Notes under the pieces: generated by a model
The model's database searches: none
What the model was told of the DNA's origin: nothing
The model's input: only the letters and a program-made list of their open reading frames with translations
In this document: positions 6,723 to 15,334 of the stretch, in pieces
How the letters are laid out: each line of letters starts with the position of its first letter
How positions within the stretch are numbered: the first letter of the stretch is position 1
Source: Phycisphaerae bacterium
GTDB taxonomy: Bacteria; Planctomycetota; Phycisphaerae; UBA1845; UTPLA1
Reading direction: 5' to 3'
NCBI GenBank assembly: GCA_035275405.1
Contig: DATEMU010000015.1
Coordinates: forward strand, 673,768 to 737,767
DNA: 64,000 nucleotides
Position numbers and translations under genes: made by a program

Positions 6723-8196
6723 ATCGCCACGCCGACGTGCCGGATATCAGGCTCCACAGAAGGCCGGTCGCGGGCTTGAAGAAGTCTAACAGGAATCCCT
6801 CCAACGCGAGGGCCACGAACGATCCCAGGGCCAACCAGGGCCCGAATGAAATGACGCGGTTGGACTTATGGAAGAGAGACGCCGCCACGCCGATCAGGGC
6901 AAGAACGGCGGCGAGAAAGAACCCGAATACGAGATTGGCGACTCCCGCCGCGGCGCCAATGGTCCCCATCAGGTAGATATCTCCCGTCCCATACGCCTCC
7001 TTCCCGAACGCCAGCGTTCCCATGATACGGACCGTCCAACCCAGGGCCGCCCCGATCACCATGCCCCCGATGGCATGGAGCGCGCCGCCGACGAACTTCG
7101 CCCAATGCCAGGAATCCGCGTAGGCCCGATGCAGGTCGGTCCATTCGCTGCGCAGGCTCACGCCCTCGCGGCCCCGGAGCCAAAGGAACACGCCGATCGC
7201 GACGATCAGCGCGGGAACAAACGTCGCCAGCTCGCGAACCGCGAGGGACCGGGCGTGATGCCGAGAATCTTCGATCTCCCCGACGATTTCGGCATCTACC
7301 GGCCGCGGAATCCAGGACGCCAATATGAGGGCGGTCATGCAGATGACCGACGCAATGAGAAAGCGAAGCGCCACCGGAGAGAAAGGAAGGCCGCCGTTGA
7401 AATCGGGTGCGACACGTTGCCAGATTATCAGGGCGATGACAAGGAGCGTGAGCAGGACGATGGGAATGGCGGAGGATTCGGACGAGGGGCTGGAGGTGGG
7501 AGGCTCCGAGGGCGCAGGATCGGAGACACCGGTCGTCACCTCGCCCGGTCGAACGTCCGCGGCCGTGCGGGGGCGGGGCCAGGCGGCCATGACGACCCAG
7601 CCGGTCAGCCACGTCAGTCCTCCCGCCGCGGCGATCACGCAAAGACCCGGCGGCAGAAAGCCCAGCGACCGATCGTCCGTGGTCGTGAGGACGACATCGG
7701 GCATGCCGCGGACCGCATGCGCAGCGACGGCGACGATCATCACGACGATGGAGATACGAATATCGATGGTGTAGGACTCAATGTCCATGGCCGAGCTGGC
7801 CAGCAAGCCGGAAAAGAGAGCGAAATACGCCAGGATCATGGGCCAATCGGTCCGCACTCCGGCAATCCCGGGGACCAGCCGGGCCGTGAACAGCACATCC
7901 CAGAGGGTGACAAAGACCAGCGCCGTCAGCGCTTCAATCAAAGGGTAAATCGGTGAGATGGGTACGCCGCACGCCCGGCAGCGTCCCTTCAGGATCAGCC
8001 ATCCGACGATCGGAATGTTGTCCAACGGGCGGATCGTCCGCCGACAATGCGGACAGAAGGACCATCGGGGCGAGAAGACCGAAAGGCCGAGTGGGAGCCG
8101 ATAGATGACGACGTTCAGAAAGCTGCCGACGATCGCGCCCAGTATCGCCACGGGGATCACGAGGTTGTTCGCGATGAGTATCCAGCCCTCCGCCAT
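6712..8196 (-). CDS. Prepilin peptidase (A24 family), enlarged
   Basis: 494 residues from ATG 8196. The N-terminal methylase-like part has SFLNVVIYRLP and the four-Cys zinc motif (CPHC at about 48-51, CRAC at about 73-76). The two catalytic Asp sites are AMDIESYTIDIRIS and YGTGDIYLMG (the GxGD motif). It should cleave and N-methylate prepilin-like leaders at the inner membrane. It is about twice the usual 250 residues: extra membrane segments and a loop with low-complexity TTGVSDPAPSEPPTSSPS lie between the two Asp sites. A longer frame to 8283 overlaps aroK and begins in sequence unlike the family. Confidence 0.88.
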   Translation of the reverse strand: MAEGWILIANNLVIPVAILGAIVGSFLNVVIYRLPLGLSVFSPRWSFCPHCRRTIRPLDNIPIVGWLILKGRCRACGVPISPIYPLIEALTALVFVTLWDVLFTARLVPGIAGVRTDWPMILAYFALFSGLLASSAMDIESYTIDIRISIVVMIVAVAAHAVRGMPDVVLTTTDDRSLGFLPPGLCVIAAAGGLTWLTGWVVMAAWPRPRTAADVRPGEVTTGVSDPAPSEPPTSSPSSESSAIPIVLLTLLVIALIIWQRVAPDFNGGLPFSPVALRFLIASVICMTALILASWIPRPVDAEIVGEIEDSRHHARSLAVRELATFVPALIVAIGVFLWLRGREGVSLRSEWTDLHRAYADSWHWAKFVGGALHAIGGMVIGAALGWTVRIMGTLAFGKEAYGTGDIYLMGTIGAAAGVANLVFGFFLAAVLALIGVAASLFHKSNRVISFGPWLALGSFVALALEGFLLDFFKPATGLLWSLISGTSAWRFGG

Positions 8197-8236
8197 TAGC
8201 CCCTCGTCGCGAGTTCCGGGTGCCGGGTCGAAGAAT

Positions 8237-8776
8237 CTAAGCCTCGGTCTGTTCGGTGTCGTTGGCGCGGAACCATAGCTCAATCGCTTCGGCGACCTGT
8301 TCCGGGGAGTCAGAAATCGTATCGACCTGGTGTGCGGCCATCGCCCCGTAATTCGCCTCGCGGAGCTTCAGCGTCGTTTCGACCTCTGCCAGGCCGCCGC
8401 CGGGGGTGAGGTCCGGCCGATTTCGCGGGCTGCTGGGATCACGGCTGATCCGCGACCAGAGAATGGCCGCGGGGGCGCGAAGCCAGACGATCTTGCCCAG
8501 GCGCTTGGCGGCGAGGCGCGTCTCGGGATCTTCGAGTGCGCCACCGCCGAGGGCGACGACATGGTTCTTGGCCTTGCGCAGCGATTCGCAAGCCTCCTTT
8601 TCGCGACGGCGGAAACCGGCCTCTCCCTCGGTCGCGAAGAGCTGCGCGATGGACTGGCCCGCGCGCTCGACGATCACGGCATCCAGATCGAGGAAACGCC
8701 AGCCCATCCGCCGCGCGAGGATTTCGCCGACGGTGCTTTTCCCGCTGCCGCGATAACCGACGAGGACGAGATTCAC
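8237..8776 (-). CDS. aroK: Shikimate kinase
   Basis: 179 residues. P-loop GYRGSGKST (7-15), shikimate-binding DLDAVI and FRRREKEA, VALGGGAL, and the lid RNRPDLTPGG are all present. It phosphorylates shikimate at O3 in the chorismate pathway. Its ATG overlaps the stop of the phosphoesterase gene (ATGA). Together with aroDE upstream on the same strand, two further steps of the pathway lie nearby. The length is typical of the family. Confidence 0.95.
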   Translation of the reverse strand: MNLVLVGYRGSGKSTVGEILARRMGWRFLDLDAVIVERAGQSIAQLFATEGEAGFRRREKEACESLRKAKNHVVALGGGALEDPETRLAAKRLGKIVWLRAPAAILWSRISRDPSSPRNRPDLTPGGGLAEVETTLKLREANYGAMAAHQVDTISDSPEQVAEAIELWFRANDTEQTEA

Positions 8777-9627
8777 GTTGCTTGTCCGTGGGTGACGTTC
8801 AGGACCGCCCCCTTGGCGGGGTCGACTTCGATCAGGACGTGATTGAGCTTCGAATGAGTTTGACCGGGATTGACGGCGACGGTCCGACCGATCTTATCCA
8901 TGAAGTGCCCGGTGACTTCATGCGCCTGATGAATGTGGCCGTGCAGCGAAAGCATCGGCTGGTGCTTTTCGATCGCGTCGCGGACCGCCTTGGAACCCCA
9001 GGCGAGGTTTCCATAGTAGCGGTCGAGCAGTGACTCGGCCGGCGGCGCGTGGGCGACGAAGACCCACGGATCGGGAGGCCGCTTGAGATCGGCCAGTTCG
9101 GCGACCATCGTCCGGCTCATCCCGAAAAGCGCGGTGGCGCTGAGCGTGCAGGGTCGGTTGAACCGCGCATCCCAGCGCGCGCCGCCGAGGAGCGGCGGCT
9201 TATCCTTGGGTTGATCCAGGCGCTCAAAATCCTTGACGAACCACGGCGTCGGCGGCGTGCTCGAATATCCCAAAAAGGAGATGCCTTTGAAAAGGGTCGG
9301 CTTCTCCAGACTGAGCACGTTCAGCAGCCCATCGCCCTCCAGTTCCGCCATCGCGGTCACGCTGCTGCCCCAGTCATGGTTTCCAAAGATGGTCATGACC
9401 GATTCGCAACCGGAGGCCTCTCTCAACGAAGCGATGTACTTGCGGAACGGCCCACGGACGTACGCGGGCTGACCGTGACCCATTTGGTCCGGTTCCAGGG
9501 CGGAATCATCGGGAAGCATGTCCCCCCCCAGGATGATGAGCTGAGGGCGGTTTTGCCTCGCGACGTTGAGCAGGCGGGTGTAATGAGCCTCGTCGCCGTG
9601 CAGGTCTGAGCTGAAGAGTAATTTCAT
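8773..9627 (-). CDS. Calcineurin-like metallophosphoesterase
   Basis: 284 residues starting MKLLFSSDLHGDE. Metal-binding motifs are in order: DLHG, GGDM, GNHD (IFGNHDWGS), HAP and GHIH (SLHGHIHQAHE). A dinuclear-metal phosphoesterase is certain, but the substrate is unknown. The ATG at 9627 begins the first beta strand of the fold; an extension to 9666 is not family-like. Coupled to aroK through ATGA. Confidence 0.9.
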   Translation of the reverse strand: MKLLFSSDLHGDEAHYTRLLNVARQNRPQLIILGGDMLPDDSALEPDQMGHGQPAYVRGPFRKYIASLREASGCESVMTIFGNHDWGSSVTAMAELEGDGLLNVLSLEKPTLFKGISFLGYSSTPPTPWFVKDFERLDQPKDKPPLLGGARWDARFNRPCTLSATALFGMSRTMVAELADLKRPPDPWVFVAHAPPAESLLDRYYGNLAWGSKAVRDAIEKHQPMLSLHGHIHQAHEVTGHFMDKIGRTVAVNPGQTHSKLNHVLIEVDPAKGAVLNVTHGQAT

Positions 9628-9813
9628 AGCCGATCGATAACGAGGACGAAGTCCGTCTCCCGGCATACCGGGGCGAGGTCTGTGTCGCGGCGAAAGACCG
9701 CCGCGTCCGGATCGGTCCCACCCCTATAGGGTCGGCACGAAACAGGTTACATCTTCGGCGGAACCGGCCGGGGGGTCAAATGGGGCTCATCCGGAAAAGT
9801 GGGCAGGAGGGGG
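9628..9813. other. Spacer between aroDE and the phosphoesterase
   Basis: 186 bases with no supported gene. No good promoter or terminator is seen; only a C-rich stretch and short GC-rich inverted strings. Confidence 0.4.
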
Positions 9814-11415
9814 TCAGACGTCCCCCTCCACTCGGGCGATCGCCGCCTTACGATAACCCTCCGCCGGTACCGATCGGCCGGTCCAGTATTGGAACTGGGC
9901 ATGGGCTTGGTGGACAAACATCGACAATCCGTCCATGGTTCGGCACCCTTCTTGCCGGGCTTCCATCAGCAGGCGCGTCTGCAGGGGACGATAGACCGTG
10001 TCGAAGACGGCGGCCTTCGTGTTCCGTACGCCCTCCGGCATCGGCGACTCCCCGACCGCGGGCCAAAGCCCCACACTCGTACAGTTAATCAGCAGATCCG
10101 CGTCAATCACCCCGCGCCTGTCCCACGGTTGGTGGCGGCCGCCGAACTCGGCGGCCAGGGCGGCGGCCTTGTCGGTCGTGCGATTGAAGATGGTGACGTC
10201 GGCGCCGTGGTCCGTCAGCGCCGCAACGACCGCCCGGGCGACGCCGCCGGCCCCCAGGATGGCCGCGCGCTTCCCGCGAAGCTGCCGGGGTTCACAATGG
10301 AGGACCTGGCAGATGCCGTCGAGGGCGGCGGCATAGTCGGTGTTAAGGCCATCGAGGCGGCCGTCTGGTTCGATTCGGAACGTGTTGATGGCGCCCACGC
10401 GCGCCGCGATATCGTCGAGGGCACCGCCCTTTTCCTGCAAGAACCGCAGGGCGTTTTGCTTGTGCGGGATCGTGATCGACAAGCCGCGCAGGTCGAGCCA
10501 GGGTCGCGCCAGGGCTTCGACCATGAATGCTTTGAAGGACTCATAGCCCGGGGAGACATCAAAGGGCAGGTACACGGCGTTCACGCCGGCGGCCTCGAAG
10601 CCCGCATTGTGAACGGCGGGGCTGAGCGAGTGGGCGATGGGCGATCCGATGAGGCCGTAGACCGCGGTCTCCCGGTTGATGGAATCCCAGCGATAGAGGG
10701 CGCGCATCTCGGCGAGCGTCAGTTGGCCCGCCGCAGTTTCCAGCCCGGCGGCCGGGGCGGAGAAGGTGCCGAACGCGCCGAACTTTTTGGCAAGGACGCG
10801 CGAGGCAACGCCGTGCGGGCCCATGCAGATGGCGATGATCGGTTTCGGACTGCTGCGCATCAATTCGAATGACTCGAAGTTGTCGCGCACGGTCCGCGCG
10901 CGCCAGGCGAGCTTGGAAACATTGCACGCGGGCTCGTCGCACATAAGGTACAAATCGGAGGAGAGTGTCGGTGGCCGGCCGGTGTGGTCGTGACGAGAGA
11001 GGATGAGCTTACGCGGGGCGGCTTCATCGATCTCTTCGCGACCGCCGTCTTGAGAGAAGTGACCGGCGCGGCGTAACGCCAGGCCGATCTTCTGTCGAAT
11101 GTTCGCGGAGCCCTGCCACCACGAAAGTTCGACATCGATGTAATCCACCATGGGACCCAATTCGATCAGTTTGCTTATTGCCACATCGTCGCCGTCATCC
11201 CACGCGCCGCCTTCAAAGATAGTTCGGATGGTCAAAATCAACGGTACGTTGGAGGGAACCGCCTTACGAAGCGCACGAAGATCGTCGACGGTGTAGGGGC
11301 CGCAGAGGTCGAGTCGGAGTTCGATGGCTTCCGCGCCGGCATCGAGCGCGGTCCGCGCATGCGAGAGGACATCGTCGGGGGTGTGACCGGAGATGGGTGA
11401 GATGAGGTAGGTCAT
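9814..11415 (-). CDS. aroDE: Bifunctional 3-dehydroquinate dehydratase (type I)/shikimate dehydrogenase
   Basis: 533 residues, two enzymes fused. Residues 1-225 are a type I dehydroquinase barrel: EAIELRLDL, the general-acid His in ILSRHDHTG and the Schiff-base Lys in CNVSKLAWRAR. Residues about 250-530 are shikimate dehydrogenase: GLIGSPIAHSLSPAVHN, the catalytic Lys in SITIPHKQNAL, GLNTDYAA, the nucleotide loop GAGGVARAV, FNRTTDKA and DGLSMFVHQAHAQF. It converts 3-dehydroquinate to shikimate, which the nearby AroK then uses. The same order of fusion is known in plants and some bacteria. Full length, with no frame damage. Confidence 0.95.
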   Translation of the reverse strand: MTYLISPISGHTPDDVLSHARTALDAGAEAIELRLDLCGPYTVDDLRALRKAVPSNVPLILTIRTIFEGGAWDDGDDVAISKLIELGPMVDYIDVELSWWQGSANIRQKIGLALRRAGHFSQDGGREEIDEAAPRKLILSRHDHTGRPPTLSSDLYLMCDEPACNVSKLAWRARTVRDNFESFELMRSSPKPIIAICMGPHGVASRVLAKKFGAFGTFSAPAAGLETAAGQLTLAEMRALYRWDSINRETAVYGLIGSPIAHSLSPAVHNAGFEAAGVNAVYLPFDVSPGYESFKAFMVEALARPWLDLRGLSITIPHKQNALRFLQEKGGALDDIAARVGAINTFRIEPDGRLDGLNTDYAAALDGICQVLHCEPRQLRGKRAAILGAGGVARAVVAALTDHGADVTIFNRTTDKAAALAAEFGGRHQPWDRRGVIDADLLINCTSVGLWPAVGESPMPEGVRNTKAAVFDTVYRPLQTRLLMEARQEGCRTMDGLSMFVHQAHAQFQYWTGRSVPAEGYRKAAIARVEGDV

Positions 11416-11420
11416 GGAGC

Positions 11421-11453
11421 AGTGGTCAGTTGTCAGTGGTTAGTGGTCAGTGG
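11421..11453. repeat. TCAGTGGTTAG tandem-like repeat
   Basis: GTGGTCAGTTGTCAGTGG followed by TTAGTGGTCAGTGGC at the junction of the SGNH and aroDE genes. It supplies the last residues (EPLTTNH) of the SGNH protein. Confidence 0.6.
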
Positions 11454-12605
11454 CTCGCGAGTAAGTGTCCCTTCTTTATCGAGAATCCGGAGCATACCGC
11501 GGGCGGCGACGGCGTGGCCTTCTTTTGTCCAGTGAGGATCATCGTCAAAACAGGTCGGGAAGACTGTGCTGTTCTGGAAGTCCTCGAGGAGAGAGTAACA
11601 CGGGAATCCTGCCCGCGCGCGGAAGGACTTCAGCCACTTGAACGGCTCGAGGACATAGGGGCCCAGCGGCGTGTAGGCGTAGGCCTCCCAGCTTCGGCGG
11701 CTTTCCTTGTCGCTGTATTGGAAACCGCGCGGCAGCATGACGAGAACAAACTTTGCGTTGAGTTGCTCACGGCAAAAGGCATCAATCTCTCGAAGGTTGT
11801 TTTCCGTCGCCTGCATGTATTCGATGCTCTCGCCAAGCGGTTGATTAACGACGAAGAAGCGATCGCCGGGCACGACCGCGCCGCGACCGGTCAGCCGCGC
11901 CCAAAGCTCCGGGAAGTTCCAGCGCTTTTTGAGTTCGGACAATTCGGCGGCCAACCCGGCTTTGGCGAGCAGAAAGGCGGTCGGAGATACGCCGATGTAC
12001 TGCGCACCGACAAGGTAGCGCAGGTCGTCGTGAAAATCCGTCATGTCCAGACAATACACCACGAGTCGAGGCTTGTATTTTTGGCCGATGTCCTTGAGCA
12101 ACCGGGCGGAGAGGAGCGGCGACGAAGAGACCCAGGCGAAATTGACGGCGCGGACCTTCGCGGCGGGATACTTCGCGCGGCAAAGGGCTTCGAGTTGCGC
12201 GGGGAACGCCTCGCCACCGTCCGCGAGGCGCTCGCCGTAAGTAAAGGAATCGCCGAGGAAGATGATGTTGTAGGTGTCGGCGGTGAAATCGGAGGCCTCG
12301 ACGGGGCAGCGGATGCCGTCGCTATTGATACCGGCTGCGGGATTCGCCTTCATGCGATGATCGAGATCGACGTGGTGGGTCCGGGCGATGTGGCGGCGGA
12401 TCGCGATCCCGCCGAAGAACTCGAGCAAGAGATAAGAGGCCAGTAAGCTGACGAGGAGGACCATCACCTTGCGGTTGCGGCGATAAACGGCGTGATAGAT
12501 CGCCGCGGCCAACAGCCCGACGAGTAGGGTCACGAGCAGGTTCGTGAACAGCGCAGCCGCCAGTAGGAAACAGACCGCGACGGCGATGAGGTCGGTTCGT
12601 TTCAA
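11433..12605 (-). CDS. Membrane-anchored SGNH/GDSL hydrolase
   Basis: 390 residues. Two to three N-terminal membrane helices (6-36, 47-66) are followed by an SGNH domain with block I FLGDSFTYGE (Ser120) and the catalytic Asp/His in DDDPHWTKEGH (about 354-364). Such periplasmic domains hydrolyse or transfer acyl groups on polysaccharides or lipids. No MBOAT partner is adjacent. The C-terminal residues LTTNH come from a dispersed repeat that carries the stop, so the original end has probably been replaced. Confidence 0.8.
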   Translation of the reverse strand: MKRTDLIAVAVCFLLAAALFTNLLVTLLVGLLAAAIYHAVYRRNRKVMVLLVSLLASYLLLEFFGGIAIRRHIARTHHVDLDHRMKANPAAGINSDGIRCPVEASDFTADTYNIIFLGDSFTYGERLADGGEAFPAQLEALCRAKYPAAKVRAVNFAWVSSSPLLSARLLKDIGQKYKPRLVVYCLDMTDFHDDLRYLVGAQYIGVSPTAFLLAKAGLAAELSELKKRWNFPELWARLTGRGAVVPGDRFFVVNQPLGESIEYMQATENNLREIDAFCREQLNAKFVLVMLPRGFQYSDKESRRSWEAYAYTPLGPYVLEPFKWLKSFRARAGFPCYSLLEDFQNSTVFPTCFDDDPHWTKEGHAVAARGMLRILDKEGTLTREPLTTNH

Positions 12606-12683
12606 TTACGTTGCACGTCTCCGCAGGTCAAAGATCGGCCGGGGTGGAACCTCGCCTGAGCGGGATTCGGCCATCGCTCGATT

Positions 12684-12695
12684 GGATTATAATCC
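12684..12695. promoter_or_regulatory. Palindromic -10 element GGATTATAATCC between divergent genes
   Basis: A perfect 12-base palindrome that contains TATAAT on both strands (plus 12688-12693, minus 12691-12686). It lies 23 bases before the plus-strand oxidase ATG and 79 bases before the SGNH start on the minus strand. No clear -35 box is seen on either side, so use as a shared or two-way promoter is an inference. Confidence 0.5.
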
Positions 12696-12716
12696 CGCGC
12701 CGGCCGAATCTGACAA

Positions 12717-14156
12717 ATGACCTACTACCCGACAAACGACTTCGGACCGCTGATCAAGGGAATGGTCATCGGCGGCATGGGGATCTTTCACGTCTTCCTG
12801 GCCCAATTCGCCATCGGCGGTGGGATGATGCTGTGCTTTTTCGAGTGGCGCAGCCAGCGGCGCCGCGACGAATCGGCCCGGCACTTCGTCGACGGCTACT
12901 TCAAAACGCTTGTTCTGGTCAGCTTCGTTCTGGGAGCGCTGACCGGCGTGGCCATGTGGTTCACTTCCATCCAGATCAGCCCGGGCACCATCGGCACGAT
13001 GGTCCATGAGTTTCATTGGATCTGGGCGACGGAGTGGACTTTTTTCTGCCTGGAGATCGTCGCGGGGTACATGTTCTACCGTTACGGCGGTGTTTTGTCT
13101 GGTCGCTCGCGCCTGACGCTGCTGGTCCTGTATTCCGTCGCCGCGTGGATGAGCCTCTTCTGGATCAACGGGATTTTGTCGTGGCAGTTGACGCCGGGGG
13201 AGTGGAGCCAGACGCGGCGGATGTGGTCGGGTTTCTTCAACCCGAGCTTCTGGCCGTCGCTCGCCTACCGGACGGTCAGCGCGCTGACCATTGCCTCGTT
13301 GGCGGCGTGCCTGGTGATCAACCTGGTGAAGGACTTCGCGCCGGAGACGCGCAAGCGGTTGATCCATCAGGCGGCACTGGGGCTGGCACCGATGGTCTTG
13401 ATGCCGGCGCTGGGACTGTGGTACTTAGCGGTCATCCCGCCGGACAGCCGGTCGTGGGTCCTGGGGGGCAGCCCGGCCATGACGATGTTCATGGGTCTCG
13501 CCGTCGCGGCGTCGCTGGTCATCGGGATTTACGCCATCGTGGGGATCATCGGGAAGCGGCTTTATTTCAACGTGACCACGGCGTCGCTCCTGTGTGTCCT
13601 CGCCTTCGGCGCGACGGCGGGCGGGGAGTTTGTCCGCGAGGGCGTGCGGAAGCCCTTCACCATACGAGAATACCTTTACTCCAACTCGATTCCGCGGACC
13701 GAAGTCGCGGAACTTCGACGGATTGGATGCGTCGCGCGCGATCCGTATCCCCTCCGCGACGCCCAGAAATATCCCAATGACCAGGTGCGATTGGGCGCCC
13801 GCGTGTTTCGGGTTCAATGCAGCGTGTGCCACACCTACGATGGCGTCAACGGCCTGGCGCATCTTGCCGGGACGTGGTCGCAGGAGCAGCGGCGCGTGAA
13901 CATCGCCCGGTTGCAACAGACCAAGCCGTTCATGCCGCCGTTTGCGGGCACCGCCCCCGAAGTCGAAGCGGTGGGGCAATTGATCGGATGGCTGGCGGCG
14001 GGAAGACCGCAATGGTGGGAAGAAACGAGTGATCCGGCCGCGCTGCGGGAAATTCAGGAGGCATTGGACGCTGCCGGCCCGCATCCCAACACCGTCCAAG
14101 ACAAGGCGGCACAGGTCGAACGTGTCCTCGAACGGCGTGACAAAAAGGGAGATTAA
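12717..14156 (+). CDS. Cytochrome bd-like quinol oxidase subunit I with C-terminal cytochrome c domain
   Basis: 479 residues. The N-terminal 300 residues have about eight membrane helices and CydA-like features: an early His (FHVFLAQ, His25) and the paired acidic residues in ATEWTFFCLEIVAGYMF (Glu106, Glu113), which match the proton/heme-diheme Glu pair of CydA. After the last helix a soluble class I cytochrome c follows: CSVCH (368-372) and the distal ligand in KPFMPPF (about Met406). It is shorter than classical CydA and lacks its Q-loop. Its stop overlaps the next gene's ATG (TAATG), so the two form one complex or at least one message. Confidence 0.82.
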   Translation: MTYYPTNDFGPLIKGMVIGGMGIFHVFLAQFAIGGGMMLCFFEWRSQRRRDESARHFVDGYFKTLVLVSFVLGALTGVAMWFTSIQISPGTIGTMVHEFHWIWATEWTFFCLEIVAGYMFYRYGGVLSGRSRLTLLVLYSVAAWMSLFWINGILSWQLTPGEWSQTRRMWSGFFNPSFWPSLAYRTVSALTIASLAACLVINLVKDFAPETRKRLIHQAALGLAPMVLMPALGLWYLAVIPPDSRSWVLGGSPAMTMFMGLAVAASLVIGIYAIVGIIGKRLYFNVTTASLLCVLAFGATAGGEFVREGVRKPFTIREYLYSNSIPRTEVAELRRIGCVARDPYPLRDAQKYPNDQVRLGARVFRVQCSVCHTYDGVNGLAHLAGTWSQEQRRVNIARLQQTKPFMPPFAGTAPEVEAVGQLIGWLAAGRPQWWEETSDPAALREIQEALDAAGPHPNTVQDKAAQVERVLERRDKKGD

Positions 14157-15325
14157 TGGACCGCGTGTTTCCATTCGGATTTCCCGGCCCAACGGCCTTT
14201 TACCTGACGCTGTACGTCTTGACCCTGATCGGCCATGTCCTGTTCATGAACTACGTCCTTGCGGGGACGGGTTATCTGGCCTTCGTCGGAGTGGGTCGGT
14301 GGCTACGGCGTCGAACCGGCAGCGAGACCGGTCCGGACGATTTGTACGAAACCTTGCGCGACTGGATGCCGTTTGCGCTCGGCGCGGCGATCACGGCGGC
14401 GATCGCGCCGCTGCTTTTCCTGCAAATTCTCTATCGGGAACCGTTCTACACGGCGAATCTGCTCCTCTTCCATCGATGGATGTCGATCCTGCCGGTGCTC
14501 ATCGTGGGGTTCTATCTGCTCTATTTGATCCGCTCGAAATGGATGGCGAAGCGCTCGGCGGTCGCGCCGGCCTGCGCCGCGCTCGGCGCGCTGGCCTGCT
14601 TTGCCTTCACGGGCTATGCGTGGACGGAGAATCACCTCCTCTCGCTGGATCGCGCGAGTTGGCCCGGCCATTACGAGTCACGGGCGATGGTGTATCGCAA
14701 CCCACTCGTCGCGGCGCGGTTCCTGATGTGGGCGGCGGGATCGGTCGCGACGATGGCGACGATTCTGGGATGGCAACTGATCGGAACAGGGATTAAGGGA
14801 GCGGGGATTAAGGGATTAAGGGAAGATTCCGAACCCAATTCGTCATTCCCTTCGCCGGTGGTAAGACGATTGGCGAAACTGGCGCTGGCGGGGATCGTCA
14901 TCAGCCTTGTTACGGGGAATGCCTATTTCTTTCTCGAGAGATCGGACATCGGCGGCCGGCGCTTGACGCCATTGCAGGCCGATGCCCTTTCGCCACCCTA
15001 TTCATTCCTCGCCGTCGCTGGCGGACTGCTGCAACTTCTGTGCTGGCGCTACGCGCTACGCTGCGGACGATTCTCATGGTGGACGCTGGGTTTGGCGTCC
15101 GTCGGACTGCTCGCAACGCTCCTTGGCGTGACCGTTGAGCGCGAGGCGATTCGGTTGCATGCCATCGACATCTCCAAACTTTACGAACAGCATGCCGAGG
15201 CTGCTCAGATCGGGGGTTGGTGGATCTTCGTGTTTTTTGCGGCCGTCAATGCGGGGTTAGTCGTTTGGGCCATCCGGCTCGTCAGGCGTCGGAGTCGTGT
15301 GGGCGGGTCCGTCGCATCGGAGTAA
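14156..15325 (+). CDS. Membrane partner subunit of the bd-like/cytochrome c oxidase
   Basis: 389 residues with about nine membrane helices; the first carries GHVLFMNYVLAG, recalling the helix-I His region of bd-type subunits. Further His and Glu residues lie in helices (LLLFHRWMS; RDWMPFAL). It follows the heme c subunit by an overlapping start. Between helices, at about residues 211-235, the sequence GIKGAGIKGLREDSEPNSS is the translation of dispersed GATTAAGGGA and AATTCGTCATTCCC strings, inserted without a frameshift. The function as electron-transfer partner is inferred from context. Confidence 0.72.
   Translation: MDRVFPFGFPGPTAFYLTLYVLTLIGHVLFMNYVLAGTGYLAFVGVGRWLRRRTGSETGPDDLYETLRDWMPFALGAAITAAIAPLLFLQILYREPFYTANLLLFHRWMSILPVLIVGFYLLYLIRSKWMAKRSAVAPACAALGALACFAFTGYAWTENHLLSLDRASWPGHYESRAMVYRNPLVAARFLMWAAGSVATMATILGWQLIGTGIKGAGIKGLREDSEPNSSFPSPVVRRLAKLALAGIVISLVTGNAYFFLERSDIGGRRLTPLQADALSPPYSFLAVAGGLLQLLCWRYALRCGRFSWWTLGLASVGLLATLLGVTVEREAIRLHAIDISKLYEQHAEAAQIGGWWIFVFFAAVNAGLVVWAIRLVRRRSRVGGSVASE
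14788..14850. repeat. GATTAAGGGA repeat plus AATTCGTCATTC string inside a gene
   Basis: GGGATTAAGGGAGCGGGGAT, TAAGGGATTAAGGG, and then AATTCGTCATTCCC within the oxidase partner gene. It is translated in frame in a loop between membrane helices. Confidence 0.6.
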
Positions 15326-15334
15326 TATGCCCCT

